From JABIBU01 sp964464685 (GTDB lineage: Bacteria > Patescibacteriota > Patescibacteriia > Magasanikbacterales > UBA922), in the NCBI GenBank assembly GCA_964464685.1, contig CAYXGV010000048.1:1-7420 (forward strand): a stretch of 7,420 nt of DNA, in the 5' to 3' direction. A program made the translations under genes and the position numbers. The notes below the pieces were generated by a model that did not search any database, was not told the origin of the DNA, and saw nothing but the letters and a program-made list of their open reading frames with translations. This document shows positions 1 to 4,347 of this stretch, piece by piece. Each line of letters opens with the position of its first letter. Positions within the stretch are counted from its first letter, which is position 1.

Positions 1-12
1 GCCTGCCAAAAC

Positions 13-40
13 AAAAAATCCGCTTATTCAGCGGATTTTT
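13..40 (-). terminator. Intrinsic terminator of rpmG (probably bidirectional)
   Basis: A 10-bp perfect stem (14-23 with 31-40, core ATCCGC/GCGGAT) closes a 7-nt loop. On the minus strand it is followed by six T. It begins 3 nt after the rpmG stop codon, so it ends that transcript. The plus strand also has a T run after the stem, so it could stop a gene entering from the left as well. Confidence 0.88.
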
Positions 41-42
41 GT

Positions 43-210
43 TTATTTGGTTTCTTTGTGCAAAGTATGTTTTTTACAAAACTTACAATGCTTTTGCAAT
101 TCCAATCTTTCTTTTAGAATCCTCTTATTTTTGTTAGAAAAATAATTAGTATGCTTGCACTCAGTACACTGCATTTTAATCATATTTTCTCTTTCTCTTG
201 ATTTTGGCAT
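43..210 (-). CDS. rpmG: 50S ribosomal protein L33
   Basis: Component of the large ribosomal subunit. The 55-residue reading has the L33 layout: an N-terminal CTEC (Cys15, Cys18), a middle NKNKRILKERLEL stretch, a second pair CKFC (Cys42, Cys45), and the typical ending KKHTLHKETK. All four zinc-ribbon cysteines are present, so this is the zinc-binding form. The start at 208-210 gives MPKSRERENMIKMQ. An in-frame ATG at 181-183 would give 46 aa. I prefer the longer form because a weak GGCGGAA lies about 14 nt upstream and nothing better precedes the inner ATG. The gene has its own promoter (279-307), a hairpin in its leader and a terminator after its stop, so it looks monocistronic. Identity is secure; the start is less so. 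Confidence 0.88.
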   Translation of the reverse strand: MPKSRERENMIKMQCTECKHTNYFSNKNKRILKERLELQKHCKFCKKHTLHKETK

Positions 211-228
211 ATATTTGTTAATGTTTCC

Positions 229-254
229 GCCAGAGGACGGATCAGTCCTTTGGC
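229..254 (-). promoter_or_regulatory. Hairpin in the rpmG 5' UTR
   Basis: A 10-bp stem with one G-T wobble (229-238 with 245-254, GCCAGAGGAC against GTCCTTTGGC) closes a 6-nt loop. It lies about 15-40 nt downstream of the predicted transcription start and ends 18 nt before the chosen rpmG start. No T run follows on the minus strand, so it is not a terminator. The 3' arm contains the start of GGCGGAA, the only SD-like run before rpmG, so the fold could partly hide the ribosome site. Translational control of L33 is an inference. Confidence 0.55.
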
Positions 255-278
255 TGATATTGGTTTAATAGTGACGAT

Positions 279-307
279 ATAATACATTATTTTCTAAAAA
301 AAGTCAA
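279..307 (-). promoter_or_regulatory. Sigma70-type promoter of rpmG
   Basis: Read on the minus strand: TTGACT at 307-302, a 17-nt spacer, then TATTAT at 284-279. The -35 box matches TTGACA at five of six positions and the -10 box matches TATAAT at five of six. Transcription would begin near 272, giving a roughly 60-nt leader to rpmG. The promoter lies just beyond the tspO stop codon. Confidence 0.75.
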
Positions 308-317
308 GAAGCACCTG

Positions 318-809
318 TTAATTAAGAATAACTATAAAATAATTTAGAAAAACAGCAAAACTTACCCACAAAAGATAAGGAATGAGGAAAAGGCCGGCTA
401 GTCTATCTAAACGCCAAAAAACTACCATATTTAGCACTATTAAAGCCCACAAAACTAATATTTCACCCAAGGCAAATAATGGATTTTGCAGGGCGAAAAA
501 CAAATAGGACCAAATTATATTAAAACCTAATTGGGTGTAAAACACAAGCAAAGCAAAATTAACCTTCTTATCTCTACCTACCTTTGGTTTTTTCTCCCAG
601 ATCAAATACAAAGCCCAGCCCATTAGCAAAAACAATAACGTCCAAACCGGCCCAAATATCCAGTTTGGTGGATTAAAACTTGGCTTTACGATTCCTTCAT
701 ACCAAGTATCAAGTGATGTGAAATTGGCAATAGAACCAATAAAACCTGCTAACTGGGGAATAATCAAAGCAATAATTAATTTTTTGTAGTTTGGTTTTTT
801 CTTAAACAT
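318..809 (-). CDS. tspO: TspO/MBR (peripheral benzodiazepine receptor-like) membrane protein
   Basis: A 163-aa integral membrane protein of the TspO/MBR family, which binds porphyrins and related hydrophobic ligands and is linked to tetrapyrrole and stress signalling. Family hallmarks: WYEGIVKPSFNPPNWIFGPVW at about 36-56 (the Pro-rich segment after TM1), then LLMGWALYLIW, then QLGFNIIWSYLFFALQNP at about 93-110, and a final PYLLWVSFAVFLNYFIVILN. Five hydrophobic segments fit the five-helix fold, and the length matches the family (about 150-170 aa). The lysine-rich N-terminus (MFKKKPNYKK) fits a cytoplasmic end. The start has no Shine-Dalgarno. A TATAAT box lies about 30 nt upstream, just after the terminator of the small ORF. 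The ligand in this organism is not evident. Confidence 0.92.
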   Translation of the reverse strand: MFKKKPNYKKLIIALIIPQLAGFIGSIANFTSLDTWYEGIVKPSFNPPNWIFGPVWTLLFLLMGWALYLIWEKKPKVGRDKKVNFALLVFYTQLGFNIIWSYLFFALQNPLFALGEILVLWALIVLNMVVFWRLDRLAGLFLIPYLLWVSFAVFLNYFIVILN

Positions 810-840
810 AAAAATATTTTTAAAATTAATATCTGATTAT

Positions 841-846
841 ATTATA
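841..846 (-). promoter_or_regulatory. -10 box of a probable tspO promoter
   Basis: A perfect TATAAT on the minus strand, 31 nt upstream of the tspO ATG. At 17-18 nt spacing the -35 position (TTCGTC or TCGTCT) matches consensus poorly and lies at the base of the upstream terminator. The -10 box is convincing; the full promoter is only moderately supported. Confidence 0.5.
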
Positions 847-857
847 CCTTATTTTTT

Positions 858-898
858 AAAAAAAGACGAACCCCCTGACTGTAAACAGCCAAGGGGTC
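858..898 (-). terminator. Intrinsic terminator after the 47-aa ORF
   Basis: On the minus strand a 12-bp stem (886-897 with 870-881) with two G-T wobbles closes a TTTA/TAAA tetraloop. After a 5-nt gap comes a run of seven T (864-858). It follows the small ORF stop by about 20 nt and separates that unit from tspO. The gap before the T run is slightly atypical, but the GC-rich stem makes termination likely. Confidence 0.75.
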
Positions 899-919
899 AC
901 TTTGAGGCACGCACCCAAC

Positions 920-1063
920 CTAACAACAGTTGGGAGAATGCACAGGGTCTGACGGGGCTGACTCTGTCAGCTCAACCCACGGCGGAGAAGGTGGTGCGGA
1001 TGGATCCGGCTGATAACGAACCGGCTGTGGCACAACGGTAACACTCTTTTCTTCATGTGTCAT
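920..1063 (-). CDS. 47-aa proline-rich small protein ending in Cys-Cys, function unknown
   Basis: I do not recognise this protein. The ORF opens with ATG at 1063-1061, preceded at 5-nt spacing by AAGGAGG, the only strong Shine-Dalgarno in the window, and ends in TAG followed by a terminator. It begins MTHEEKSVTVVPQPVR, continues through a Pro/Ser segment (SAPPSPPWVEL, about 22-32) and ends HSPNCC. By my count 11 of 47 residues are proline, glycine and phenylalanine are absent, and the only two cysteines are the last two residues. There is no signal peptide or membrane segment. GC is about 55% (79 of 144 bases), far above the neighbours. A leader able to form alternative terminator and antiterminator folds precedes it. 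It could be a precursor or metal-responsive peptide, or the region could be mainly a structured RNA with a fortuitous ORF. The SD plus flanking terminator favour a real gene. Confidence 0.6.
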   Translation of the reverse strand: MTHEEKSVTVVPQPVRYQPDPSAPPSPPWVELTESAPSDPVHSPNCC

Positions 1064-1067
1064 AGCA

Positions 1068-1075
1068 CCCTCCTT
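1068..1075 (-). promoter_or_regulatory. Strong Shine-Dalgarno of the 47-aa ORF
   Basis: AAGGAGGG on the minus strand, 4-5 nt before ATG 1063-1061. It is a full-strength anti-16S match and fixes the start codon. No other protein gene here has a comparable site. Confidence 0.8.
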
Positions 1076-1084
1076 AATGAACAC

Positions 1085-1186
1085 AAAAAATCGCCCTTCT
1101 AGGACGATCGGTTTGCAGTTTTTAATACAAAAAGAAAAATCGCCTAGAAGTAATATCTTCGGCTCTTCTTACTAATTTGTATTAAG
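1085..1186 (-). promoter_or_regulatory. Candidate attenuator or riboswitch leader with mutually exclusive folds
   Basis: Read on the minus strand. (1) A 10-bp closing stem pairs 1185-1176 with 1131-1122. (2) Inside it, 1163-1157 (GCCGAAG) pairs with 1150-1142 (CTTC, 2-nt bulge, GGC), followed by GATTTTTC. (3) The terminator pairs 1108-1101 (ATCGTCCT) with 1097-1090 (AGGGCGAT), 3-nt loop, ending in six T. (4) An alternative antiterminator pairs 1150-1139 with 1108-1096: 12 bp with one bulged base. Folds 3 and 4 share 1096-1108, and folds 2 and 4 share 1142-1150, so the layout is anti-antiterminator, antiterminator, terminator. The predicted transcription start (about 1186) falls right at the closing stem. 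I could not match it to a known riboswitch class. A stand-alone small RNA of about 100 nt is the alternative. Confidence 0.6.
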
Positions 1187-1192
1187 GTATTT

Positions 1193-1221
1193 ATCATACT
1201 TATTAATAATAACAATTAAAA
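1193..1221 (-). promoter_or_regulatory. Weak candidate promoter for the leader and 47-aa ORF
   Basis: TATGAT on the minus strand (1198-1193, five of six matches to the -10 box) with TTTTAA (1221-1216, three of six) 17 nt upstream, in very AT-rich DNA. The implied start near 1186 coincides with the first paired base of the leader, which is the main reason to believe it. Confidence 0.4.
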
Positions 1222-1241
1222 AAATAAAAAGCAATAATCAT

Positions 1242-1250
1242 TTATCCACA
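1242..1250 (+). other. Single perfect DnaA-box-like 9-mer
   Basis: TTATCCACA matches the consensus DnaA box exactly. It lies between the tRNA-Thr promoter and the AT-rich stretch (about 1190-1240) upstream of the leader. No second box is nearby, so this is not evidence for an origin. It may be chance or a DnaA-responsive site. Confidence 0.3.
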
Positions 1251-1265
1251 CCCCGCCCAAATTGC

Positions 1266-1294
1266 TTGACAATGACCCAATTTTTTAGTACAAT
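1266..1294 (+). promoter_or_regulatory. Sigma70-type promoter of tRNA-Thr(GGT)
   Basis: TTGACA (1266-1271, perfect), a 17-nt spacer, then TACAAT (1289-1294, five of six). The transcription start would be near 1301, about 11 nt before the mature tRNA 5' end. This is the best-matching promoter in the window. Confidence 0.88.
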
Positions 1295-1311
1295 CTCTGT
1301 ATTCCATTCAC

Positions 1312-1387
1312 GCCGTCATAGCTCAGTTGGTAGAGCGCATCCATGGTAAGGATGAGGTCTCCAGTTCAATCCTGGATGACGGCTCCA
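1312..1387 (+). tRNA. tRNA-Thr (anticodon GGT)
   Basis: A complete 76-nt cloverleaf with encoded CCA. The acceptor GCCGTCA/TGACGGC is fully paired, with discriminator T. The D arm is GCTC...GAGC. The anticodon stem CATCC/GGATG carries loop ATGGTAA, with anticodon GGT at 1345-1347, reading Thr codons ACC and ACT. The T arm is TCCAG TTCAATC CTGGA. It has its own promoter and a terminator directly after CCA, so it is a single-gene unit facing fpg. Confidence 0.97.
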
Positions 1388-1388
1388 A

Positions 1389-1423
1389 ATAAAAATTATC
1401 CAAAAGGGTAATTTTTTATTTTT
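1389..1423. terminator. Bidirectional terminator shared by tRNA-Thr(GGT) and fpg
   Basis: The arms AAAAATTATCC (1391-1401) and GGGTAATTTTT (1406-1416) pair around an AAAA loop (1402-1405), allowing one G-T. T runs follow on both strands: TTTTTTATTTTT on plus, TTTTTATTT on minus. The plus-strand T run contains the reverse complement of the fpg stop codon (1416-1418), so both converging genes stop here. Confidence 0.82.
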
Positions 1424-2276
1424 GACAATTGGCACAAAAATGAGTTCCCCTCCCTGCAACTTTGGTTTTCTCTATTATACCTGAACATCGCTTACATTTC
1501 AACCCGACCCGCCCATATACTTTTAAAAAATTAAGAAAATTACCTTTATTACCATCACTGTCGCGATAATTATTAAAAGTTGTTCCCCTTTTCTCAATTG
1601 CTTTTTTAATTAATTTTTCTACTGACTTGTACAATTTAACAATTTGTCCATTAGATAACTTGTAAACTAATGTATCGGGTCTAATGCCTGCCAAAAAACA
1701 AGCCTCATCAGCATAGATATTACCAATTCCAGCAATTAATTGCTGATTGAGTAGAATAGCCTTTATACTAGTTTTTCTACCAACTAAAACTTTTTTAAAA
1801 TTTTCTAATGTAAAATTTTTTGTTAATGGCTCTATGCCAAATTTTGCTCTTACTTTTTTTAATTCCTCACCATTTACAATTTTTAAATAACCAAACCGAC
1901 GAGAATCATTGAAAAATAATTTTCCGCCGTCCAAAAATTCAAATACCGTTCGCGTTGAATTATCTGGCAAATCAAAATTATAATTAGGATCAGAATGTCC
2001 GCCAGCAGTTACCTGTCGTCCCTGGACACAAATCAACTGACCTGTCATCTTCAAATGTATTAACAAAAACTTGTCCTTTATATCAATATCAAAAATCAAC
2101 AACTTCCCCACTCTATCAATATCAACAAATTTTTTATTTTGTAAAAACTTAATAAATTTATTATGCTCTAAATTTACTCTGGCTTTTCCTGTAAGCAAAA
2201 CTCGCTTGATTTTTTTATTCAATATTTTCTTTTTCAAATCTTGTCTAATTGTCTCTACTTCTGGCAGTTCTGGCAT
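1416..2276 (-). CDS. mutM: Formamidopyrimidine-DNA glycosylase (Fpg/MutM)
   Basis: Bifunctional base-excision repair enzyme that removes oxidised purines such as 8-oxoguanine and FapyG and cleaves the abasic site. The 286-aa protein starts MPELPEVETI, supplying the catalytic N-terminal Pro2 and Glu3. Lys58 (GKLL), Met77 (LKMTGQ) and Arg127 (NDSRRFGY) correspond to the conserved catalytic and DNA-intercalating residues. The helix-two-turn-helix carries GIGNIYADEA (183-192, Asn186). The C-terminal zinc finger has Cys261, Cys264, Cys281 and Cys284 with GRGTHFC. It is longer than E. coli Fpg (269 aa), mainly through a loop at about 86-108 (GGHSDPNYNF...). The start is fixed because Pro2 must become the N-terminus; there is no Shine-Dalgarno. 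It has its own promoter within the tRNA-Tyr terminator and looks fully functional. Confidence 0.97.
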   Translation of the reverse strand: MPELPEVETIRQDLKKKILNKKIKRVLLTGKARVNLEHNKFIKFLQNKKFVDIDRVGKLLIFDIDIKDKFLLIHLKMTGQLICVQGRQVTAGGHSDPNYNFDLPDNSTRTVFEFLDGGKLFFNDSRRFGYLKIVNGEELKKVRAKFGIEPLTKNFTLENFKKVLVGRKTSIKAILLNQQLIAGIGNIYADEACFLAGIRPDTLVYKLSNGQIVKLYKSVEKLIKKAIEKRGTTFNNYRDSDGNKGNFLNFLKVYGRVGLKCKRCSGIIEKTKVAGRGTHFCANCQK

Positions 2277-2305
2277 AAATTAGTTTATTGAATTATCTGT
2301 TTATT

Positions 2306-2334
2306 AGTATAACCCAAACAAAAAACAGCGCCAA
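2306..2334 (-). promoter_or_regulatory. Promoter of fpg, overlapping the tRNA-Tyr terminator
   Basis: On the minus strand TTGGCG (2334-2329, four of six), a 17-nt spacer and TATACT (2311-2306, five of six). The start would be near 2299, about 23 nt before the fpg ATG. The -35 box lies in the loop and 3' arm of the preceding terminator hairpin. Confidence 0.6.
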
Positions 2335-2345
2335 AGCCGTTTTTT
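2319..2345 (-). terminator. Intrinsic terminator of the tRNA-Thr/tRNA-Tyr transcript
   Basis: On the minus strand AAAAAACGGC, loop TTTGGC, then GCTGTTTTTT: a 10-bp stem with one G-T wobble whose 3' side is the T run. It lies a few nt beyond the CCA end of tRNA-Tyr and probably ends the whole glyS-to-tRNA transcript. Read on the plus strand the stem has an A-C mismatch, so it works better for minus-strand transcripts. Confidence 0.8.
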
Positions 2346-2347
2346 AT

Positions 2348-2432
2348 TGGTGGGCAGAGAAGGATTCGAACCTTCGAAGGCGGAGCCAACAGATTTACAG
2401 TCTGTCCCCTTTAACCACTCGGGAATCTGCCC
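2348..2432 (-). tRNA. tRNA-Tyr (anticodon GTA)
   Basis: An 85-nt class II tRNA including encoded CCA. The acceptor GGGCAGA/TCTGCCC is perfect, with discriminator A. The anticodon stem ACAGA/TCTGT carries loop CTGTAAA, with anticodon GTA at 2396-2398. A long variable arm (TGGCTCCGCC), expected for bacterial tRNA-Tyr, is followed by the T arm GAAGG TTCGAAT CCTTC. It lies last in a minus-strand tRNA pair, directly before a terminator. Confidence 0.97.
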
Positions 2433-2443
2433 ATATTTAGTAA

Positions 2444-2520
2444 AAAGTTAAAAGTTTATAAAGTTATAAAGTCTTTTGATAAATACTTTATAAACTTTTA
2501 ACTTTACAAACTTTATAACT
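2444..2520. repeat. Perfect 21-bp inverted repeat with overlapping 11-bp inverted repeat
   Basis: The arms 2444-2464 and 2485-2505 are exact reverse complements over 21 bp around a 20-nt spacer. A second exact pair of 11 bp (2462-2472 with 2510-2520, AGTTATAAAGT) overlaps the first, so two alternative hairpins compete. The unit AAGTT(T)ATAAAG recurs several times. It fills the gap between tRNA-Thr(TGT) and tRNA-Tyr(GTA). No T run follows on the minus strand, so it is not an obvious terminator. It may be a dispersed palindromic repeat or an RNA processing signal. Confidence 0.75.
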
Positions 2521-2527
2521 ATTTCTG

Positions 2528-2600
2528 AGCCAACTCGGGGATTCGAACCCCGGACCGACGGTTTACAAAACCGTTGCTCTACCAGCTGAGCTAAGTTGGC
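2528..2600 (-). tRNA. tRNA-Thr (anticodon TGT)
   Basis: A 73-nt cloverleaf with acceptor GCCAACT/AGTTGGC, discriminator T and D arm GCTC...GAGC. The anticodon stem ACGGT/ACCGT carries loop TTTGTAA, with anticodon TGT at 2565-2567, reading ACA (and ACG by wobble). The T arm is CGGGG TTCGAAT CCCCG. The next bases are CAG, so CCA is not encoded, unlike the other two tRNAs here. It begins 11 nt after the TPR gene stop, and I found no clear promoter, so co-transcription with upstream genes is likely. Confidence 0.96.
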
Positions 2601-2611
2601 ATATTTTATTT

Positions 2612-3538
2612 TCAAACCTGATCAATCTTCCCTCTTAAAACTAACAAACGGCTATTTTCTGGGTCTAACATTCGCAATTTTTGATAATATTCTTCGGCTT
2701 TTTCTTTATTACCACATTTTACACTAATATCCACCAACTTGTCAAGATATTCCTTATTCTCCGGCTCCAACTCGCTGGCCTGCCCCATAGCTTCCAAAGC
2801 ACTTTCACACTGATTAATATCCAAGAGTAAATCAGCTATTTTGGCAAAAGTTTCTGCTCGACTATCGTCAATTACCGCAGCCCTTTCATAACATTCTACT
2901 GCCTTTTGCACATCATCACCTTGTTCATAAATTTCTGCTAATTTGAGCAAGGCTTTAACATTTTGGGGAGAAATTTTTAATAAAAACTCCAACGTATCTT
3001 TGGCTTCTTCCCGCTCTTCTTTTTGCAAATAAACACCAGCTAGACCAAAATAGGCTCCTTCATTTTTGGAATCAATTCTAATGGCATTTATAAATTTTGC
3101 TTCAGCATTTTCCAAATCACCTGCCTGCAAAGCCACCTCGCCTTCAACTACTATTTTCTTTATATCTATTATTTCTTCTGCATCTGATTCCTTTTTTTCT
3201 TTGTTAATTACAGAATTATTTATCTGTCTTTTTTGTTTTATGGCTTCAGTCTTTTCATTTGTTTTTTTATAGACATCCAAAACTATTTTTCTAAACCATG
3301 TTTGCAAATCCTGCAACTTTTTAAATAACGGCTTGATCATTTCTCTTTGTTTTTGTGAAACAACCTCAGCGCGTTTATCAGCTTTTTTCTTAAAAAATTC
3401 ATCTTTCTTTTTTTCCATTTTTACTTCTGGAATAGAATCAACATCAAGCAAAGCCAGTTGGGGAAACTTTTTTACAATCAAAACCACCATCACAGCCAGT
3501 GATAATAAAATTAGTATAAATGGTAAAATTGAATACAT
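2612..3538 (-). CDS. Membrane-anchored tetratricopeptide-repeat protein
   Basis: A 308-aa protein of unknown specific role. One N-terminal hydrophobic segment (about 4-22, ILPFILILLSLAVMVVLIV) is followed by KK, which suggests a membrane anchor with the rest in the cytoplasm. Residues about 40-125 are rich in Lys and Glu and probably helical or coiled. From about 127 to the end I count five 34-residue TPR-like units, with typical A..Y/F and P positions (GDLENAEAKFINAIRID, NVKALLKLAEIYEQGDD, AVECYERAAVID, ALEAMGQASELEPENKEY, AEEYYQKLRMLDPENS). TPRs usually scaffold protein-protein contacts. It lies 45 nt downstream of tpiA and 11 nt upstream of tRNA-Thr in the same orientation. No enzymatic motif is visible and there is no Shine-Dalgarno at the start. 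Confidence 0.85.
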   Translation of the reverse strand: MYSILPFILILLSLAVMVVLIVKKFPQLALLDVDSIPEVKMEKKKDEFFKKKADKRAEVVSQKQREMIKPLFKKLQDLQTWFRKIVLDVYKKTNEKTEAIKQKRQINNSVINKEKKESDAEEIIDIKKIVVEGEVALQAGDLENAEAKFINAIRIDSKNEGAYFGLAGVYLQKEEREEAKDTLEFLLKISPQNVKALLKLAEIYEQGDDVQKAVECYERAAVIDDSRAETFAKIADLLLDINQCESALEAMGQASELEPENKEYLDKLVDISVKCGNKEKAEEYYQKLRMLDPENSRLLVLRGKIDQV

Positions 3539-3550
3539 ATATTAAAAATG

Positions 3551-3580
3551 ATTATTTTAAATTACAAAATTTAAAATAAT
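3551..3580. repeat. All-AT 13-bp hairpin between tpiA and the TPR gene
   Basis: The arms 3551-3563 and 3568-3580 are exact reverse complements made only of A and T, around a 4-nt loop. It fills most of the 45-nt gap. It may be a weak transcript-processing or attenuation element, or just compositional symmetry. It is not a canonical terminator, because the stem has no G or C. Confidence 0.4.
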
Positions 3581-3583
3581 AAT

Positions 3584-4324
3584 TTAAACACCTTCTACCG
3601 CCCTAATTAAAGAAACAAAACTATCTAGTTTGGCCGAAGCCCCACCCACCAACACACCGTCAATCACTTCGCGTGAAACATATGATAACACATTTTCAGG
3701 ATTAACGCTACCACCATACAAAACTGGAACATCTTCAGCAAAATATTGTTTTAATTCGGTTTTTATAAAAGTATGAACAGCTTGAGCAGTATCAGGATCA
3801 CAGGCTTGACCAGTACCAATCGCCCATACTGGCTCATAGGCCACCATAATTTTTCCACCATTCAAATCCAAATCAACCAAAGCTTTCATAAGTTGTTTTT
3901 TTAGACGATAATTACGTTTGCCCTCAGCCAAATCCTCAGCTGTCTCACCAATACAAAGCACTGGAATCAAATTTACACCAAGACAGGCCTCTATTTTTTT
4001 TCTCACATCATCATTGGTTTCACCAAAAATATGACGGCGTTCAGAATGACCAACCAAGGCATATCTACAACCAACATCGGCAAACATTTGAGCTGAAACA
4101 GCACCAGTATAGGCACCTTTATCTACCCAAGCCACGTCTTGTGCTCCGACCGCAAATTCAGTATTCTCAGTCGCCATCGACACCTCACGCAATGCCAAAG
4201 CTGAAGGAAAAACCGTCAGATTAACTTTTTCATTATCAAATTTTTCTTGCAACAAACCATTTATCAAAATATTTGACTCATCAAAATCAAGATACATTTT
4301 CCAATTAGCAAATAAATATTTCAT
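3584..4324 (-). CDS. tpiA: Triosephosphate isomerase
   Basis: Glycolytic and gluconeogenic enzyme that interconverts dihydroxyacetone phosphate and glyceraldehyde 3-phosphate in the cytoplasm. The 246-aa length is normal for the family. All signature elements are present: FANWKM with Asn7 and Lys9, GHSERR (92-97) with catalytic His93, AYEPVWAIGTGQ (162-173) with catalytic base Glu163 and the mobile loop 6, LYGGSVNPEN (202-211) and GVLVGGAS (223-230) for phosphate binding. It starts MKYLFANWKM, at the usual distance before the first motif. The start has no Shine-Dalgarno and lies 23 nt after the M16 peptidase stop, so it is probably transcribed with it. It is intact and expected to be active. 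Confidence 0.98.
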   Translation of the reverse strand: MKYLFANWKMYLDFDESNILINGLLQEKFDNEKVNLTVFPSALALREVSMATENTEFAVGAQDVAWVDKGAYTGAVSAQMFADVGCRYALVGHSERRHIFGETNDDVRKKIEACLGVNLIPVLCIGETAEDLAEGKRNYRLKKQLMKALVDLDLNGGKIMVAYEPVWAIGTGQACDPDTAQAVHTFIKTELKQYFAEDVPVLYGGSVNPENVLSYVSREVIDGVLVGGASAKLDSFVSLIRAVEGV

Positions 4325-4347
4325 ATTTTTTAATTTAAAAAATAAAT

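Noticed and set aside
870..1080. GC-rich segment as a known structured RNA (tmRNA, SRP RNA, RNase P RNA, 6S)
   Set aside because: None of the conserved signatures I know for these RNAs is visible. The strong SD, stop codon and terminator fit a small coding gene better, although an unknown RNA is not excluded.
1190..1250. Replication origin, based on a DnaA box and AT-rich tract
   Set aside because: There is only one perfect box, no cluster, and no dnaA, dnaN or rpmH nearby. A TTACCCACA near 363 lies inside tspO and is an imperfect match.
2071..2283. Plus-strand ORF inside the fpg gene
   Set aside because: It is antisense to a clearly functional fpg, its composition is typical of a shadow frame (Phe/Ser/Ile-rich), and it has no SD or promoter. 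The same reasoning removes plus-strand ORFs at 3066-3272, 3333-3545, 4576-4797, 5363-5569 and 5635-5895.
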